A stretch of DNA of 64,000 nt from Candidatus Omnitrophota bacterium (GTDB lineage Bacteria; Omnitrophota; Gorgyraeia; Zapsychrales; Zapsychraceae), in contig JAGOSC010000003.1 in assembly GCA_018062515.1 (NCBI GenBank), forward strand, positions 1-64,000, read 5' to 3'. Every line of letters begins with the position of its first letter. Position 1 is the stretch's first letter. Positions 60,401-63,400 of the stretch are shown piece after piece. Under the pieces are notes generated by a model. The model was not told the origin of the DNA. It made no database searches and was given only the letters and a program-made list of their open reading frames with translations. The position numbers were made by a program, and so were the translations under genes.

Positions 60401-63400
60401 GTTGTGATTGAGCTATACCGCTCATGGTCACCATTTGTGAGAACCATACGCCGACGAAAGCCAAAAATACCGCGAATGGGAAGCCGGCAAAACCGCTGAC
60501 ACCCAAATAAAGGACGGTGAATATATATGACGGAACCGCTAACATAATGAACGGTTTCTTGGTAAAGAAGCTGATCGTGAAGAAGAGCATCATTTTTTGA
60601 TACCAATTAAATTCTTTACTCTTCATTAAGCGGGTTAATTGACGTCCAAGACCTAATTCCGCCCCGCCAGCCGCAAATTTTTGGAACGGAACAGAACCGC
60701 CCGCGACGCTGACCTCGCGACCTTTACCTACCTGTAAATATTCACGGTGAGCGATGTAGTAACCTTTTCTCTTCAACCAAACTTGAATCGCTAACATAAT
60801 GTCTTCGGATACATAATCCGGAGGAAGCGTTCCGAATTCTTTTAATAATTCAGTTCTGAAAAATGCGCCGTGACCATAGAAACCTAATGCCGCAGACATG
60901 GCATTTACACGCATGACAAATGTTGTCCATGTGCGGTCACCGAAACCATGAACCTTACCAATCCAGTTGAACTTATCGGTGATGATATATTCAGCGACGT
61001 TAACCGCCATCAATTGCGGATCATCGTTGAATTCGGCCAAAAGGTTCGGGAATTTCAAGGCGTCTTCGAAGCGAATATCGTTATTAGCATCCAAGAACAA
61101 GTTGATGTCGCCGGTTGAATAGTTCATCATATTGTTTTGATTCATCGGTTTATAGTTTGGATAAATATTCCACTTTGCCGGTGATCCAAATTCTTTAAAC
61201 GTTCCTTCTCTTGGATTAAATTTGTACATACTGTGTTCTTCGTCCGTCAAGAAAGCGACTTGAAGCATTGGATATTTACGTAATAAGAATTTAAGGTCTT
61301 CAATCTTACGGCGCTCTTCTTCCTTGTCATGTTTTTCTAATTTTTTGAAACTTTGATATGCCCAAACGATCTGTAATTTTTCAGCGACTTTAAGATCGAC
61401 AGCGGCTTCACTATGAGCAATTTCCGGGAATAATTGTTTAACGATAAAGCGGTAGGCTTCCCAGGCAGTAATGAGGCCCATAATGGTTCGGTAAAACGGA
61501 TGGAAACGCATATTGACGAAGTCTTCCACCATTTCCGTAATCTCTTGGACGATTTCGCTATTCATATTTGTTGGGAACATAAACTCTTCTGTACCTTCCA
61601 AAGCGCGCCATTCTGAAATGGTTGATTCGTCAATATTTTTGCCATATGTAGTAACTAAACGGCTCACAAAATTCTGCCATTCATCCGGCATTTCCTTAAT
61701 AATGTGCGTTAACTTGGTTTTACCGACACCGCCCTCTTCTTTATTCAGGTCGGAGAAGTGAACCATAACAACTTCATCATTACCAACGGCGTTGATCGTC
61801 AATTTCGGTAATCTTGTCCATGCCGGCATGGTTGGCATTCTCATCTTGACGACGCTAGTCATATAGAATTGTAAACGCTCTCTGACTTCTTCATTTTTAA
61901 AGGTTCTGCTGAAATCATTAATAGCTACGCGTTCTTTTTCTTCTTGATCAATTAAATTCTTTTCGTATAAGTGTTTAGCAATTTCACTGCCTGTTTTCTT
62001 AGCGCCAAAATTTTTATCTAATTTGCTTACAAACGCGTCGGCATTTCTTCTTAACCCGCGGGCTGACGTAATAAAGCCTAATCCATCCATCCATCCCTTT
62101 ATTGAACCAGTGATCCATTGTGTAAAGTTAATAAAGGTAAATGTATCAAGAAAGTAGAACATGATGAATGTTGACCAAATAGCAATCGCTAGTCCCCAAC
62201 CGGCAACCATACTTAAAGTATGATCTCCAAAAATATTAGACGTTATAATCTTTAAACTACTAAAGACGAAATCATTCCAAACATACTTAAATCCAAACGT
62301 AACGGCCCAGAAGAATGTACTAAAGGACAACTCTTTAAGAGAGCGTCTAACATAATTCTTTCTCAAATAACTGCTACTTATTCCTTTATCTATTCTGCTT
62401 GCCGTATTTACTATATTTCGGATGTTTTGAATCAAATTCTTAACAACCAAAAAGGCTATAAAAGCAATGGCCGCCCATGTCACAAATACCGGAATCACCG
62501 CATAAATCGGTCCTAAGATAATGATCAATGTCGCCGGAATGGACAAAACAAATGGCCAGTTATTTTTACTATATTGAACAGCACCTCTAAATCCGGCAAA
62601 GTAAGCTGATGCCGCAATGATTATGCTTACCAGCATGATCGCAACTGAGGTAATAAGCATATTATCCGCCAAACCGTAAAACGCGATAACTCCATTTAGG
62701 ATTAAACCAATTACAACGCCGATGATAATATAAGTTTTGCGTGAGGCATAATTTCCGGATTTATCTTTGTATGTCTTGAATTTCTGAATTTTCTCTGCAA
62801 TATTTTTAAAACTTGTACTATCTTTGTGTTTATACAACAATGTACCTAAACGGCCTAATCGTTTGAGTCCTTCCTCAAGTGGTAGTTGATTTCCTTCATT
62901 ATCTCTTAGTTGCTTACTCAATAAATCTTTAACAAATTCTCGATTATTCAATTGATCAATCAAATCTTCCCAGGTAATTCTAGATTCTTTTTCCATATCA
63001 CCGACCGCTCCGCGATCATAGAATCTAGTTAAATTGAAGTACCATAGATCAATTTCCTTACCGAAGCGTTCTCCAACTCCTGCAGCCCATTTTTCTTTAT
63101 CGTGGATATTACTGTCGATCAACTCTCGCAACATAATGGTATATCTTAATCGCGGCAGAATGGCGCGGATATGTGAACCGCGGGTAAACATAAGCACAAA
63201 TAATACATACATTTCAAAATTGAATTTAATATTTTCGGGCAACTTTTGTCCGATTTGTATCATCCAATCATTGAATTCACTGAAATTATCGTCGAGGAAT
63301 TTATCAGCGGATCGGTTGGTTCCATATAACATGTCAATGATTTTGTATAAGGCGATATCAACGGTTGGTTTATCAAAACCAAATTTTTCAGCGACCGGCT

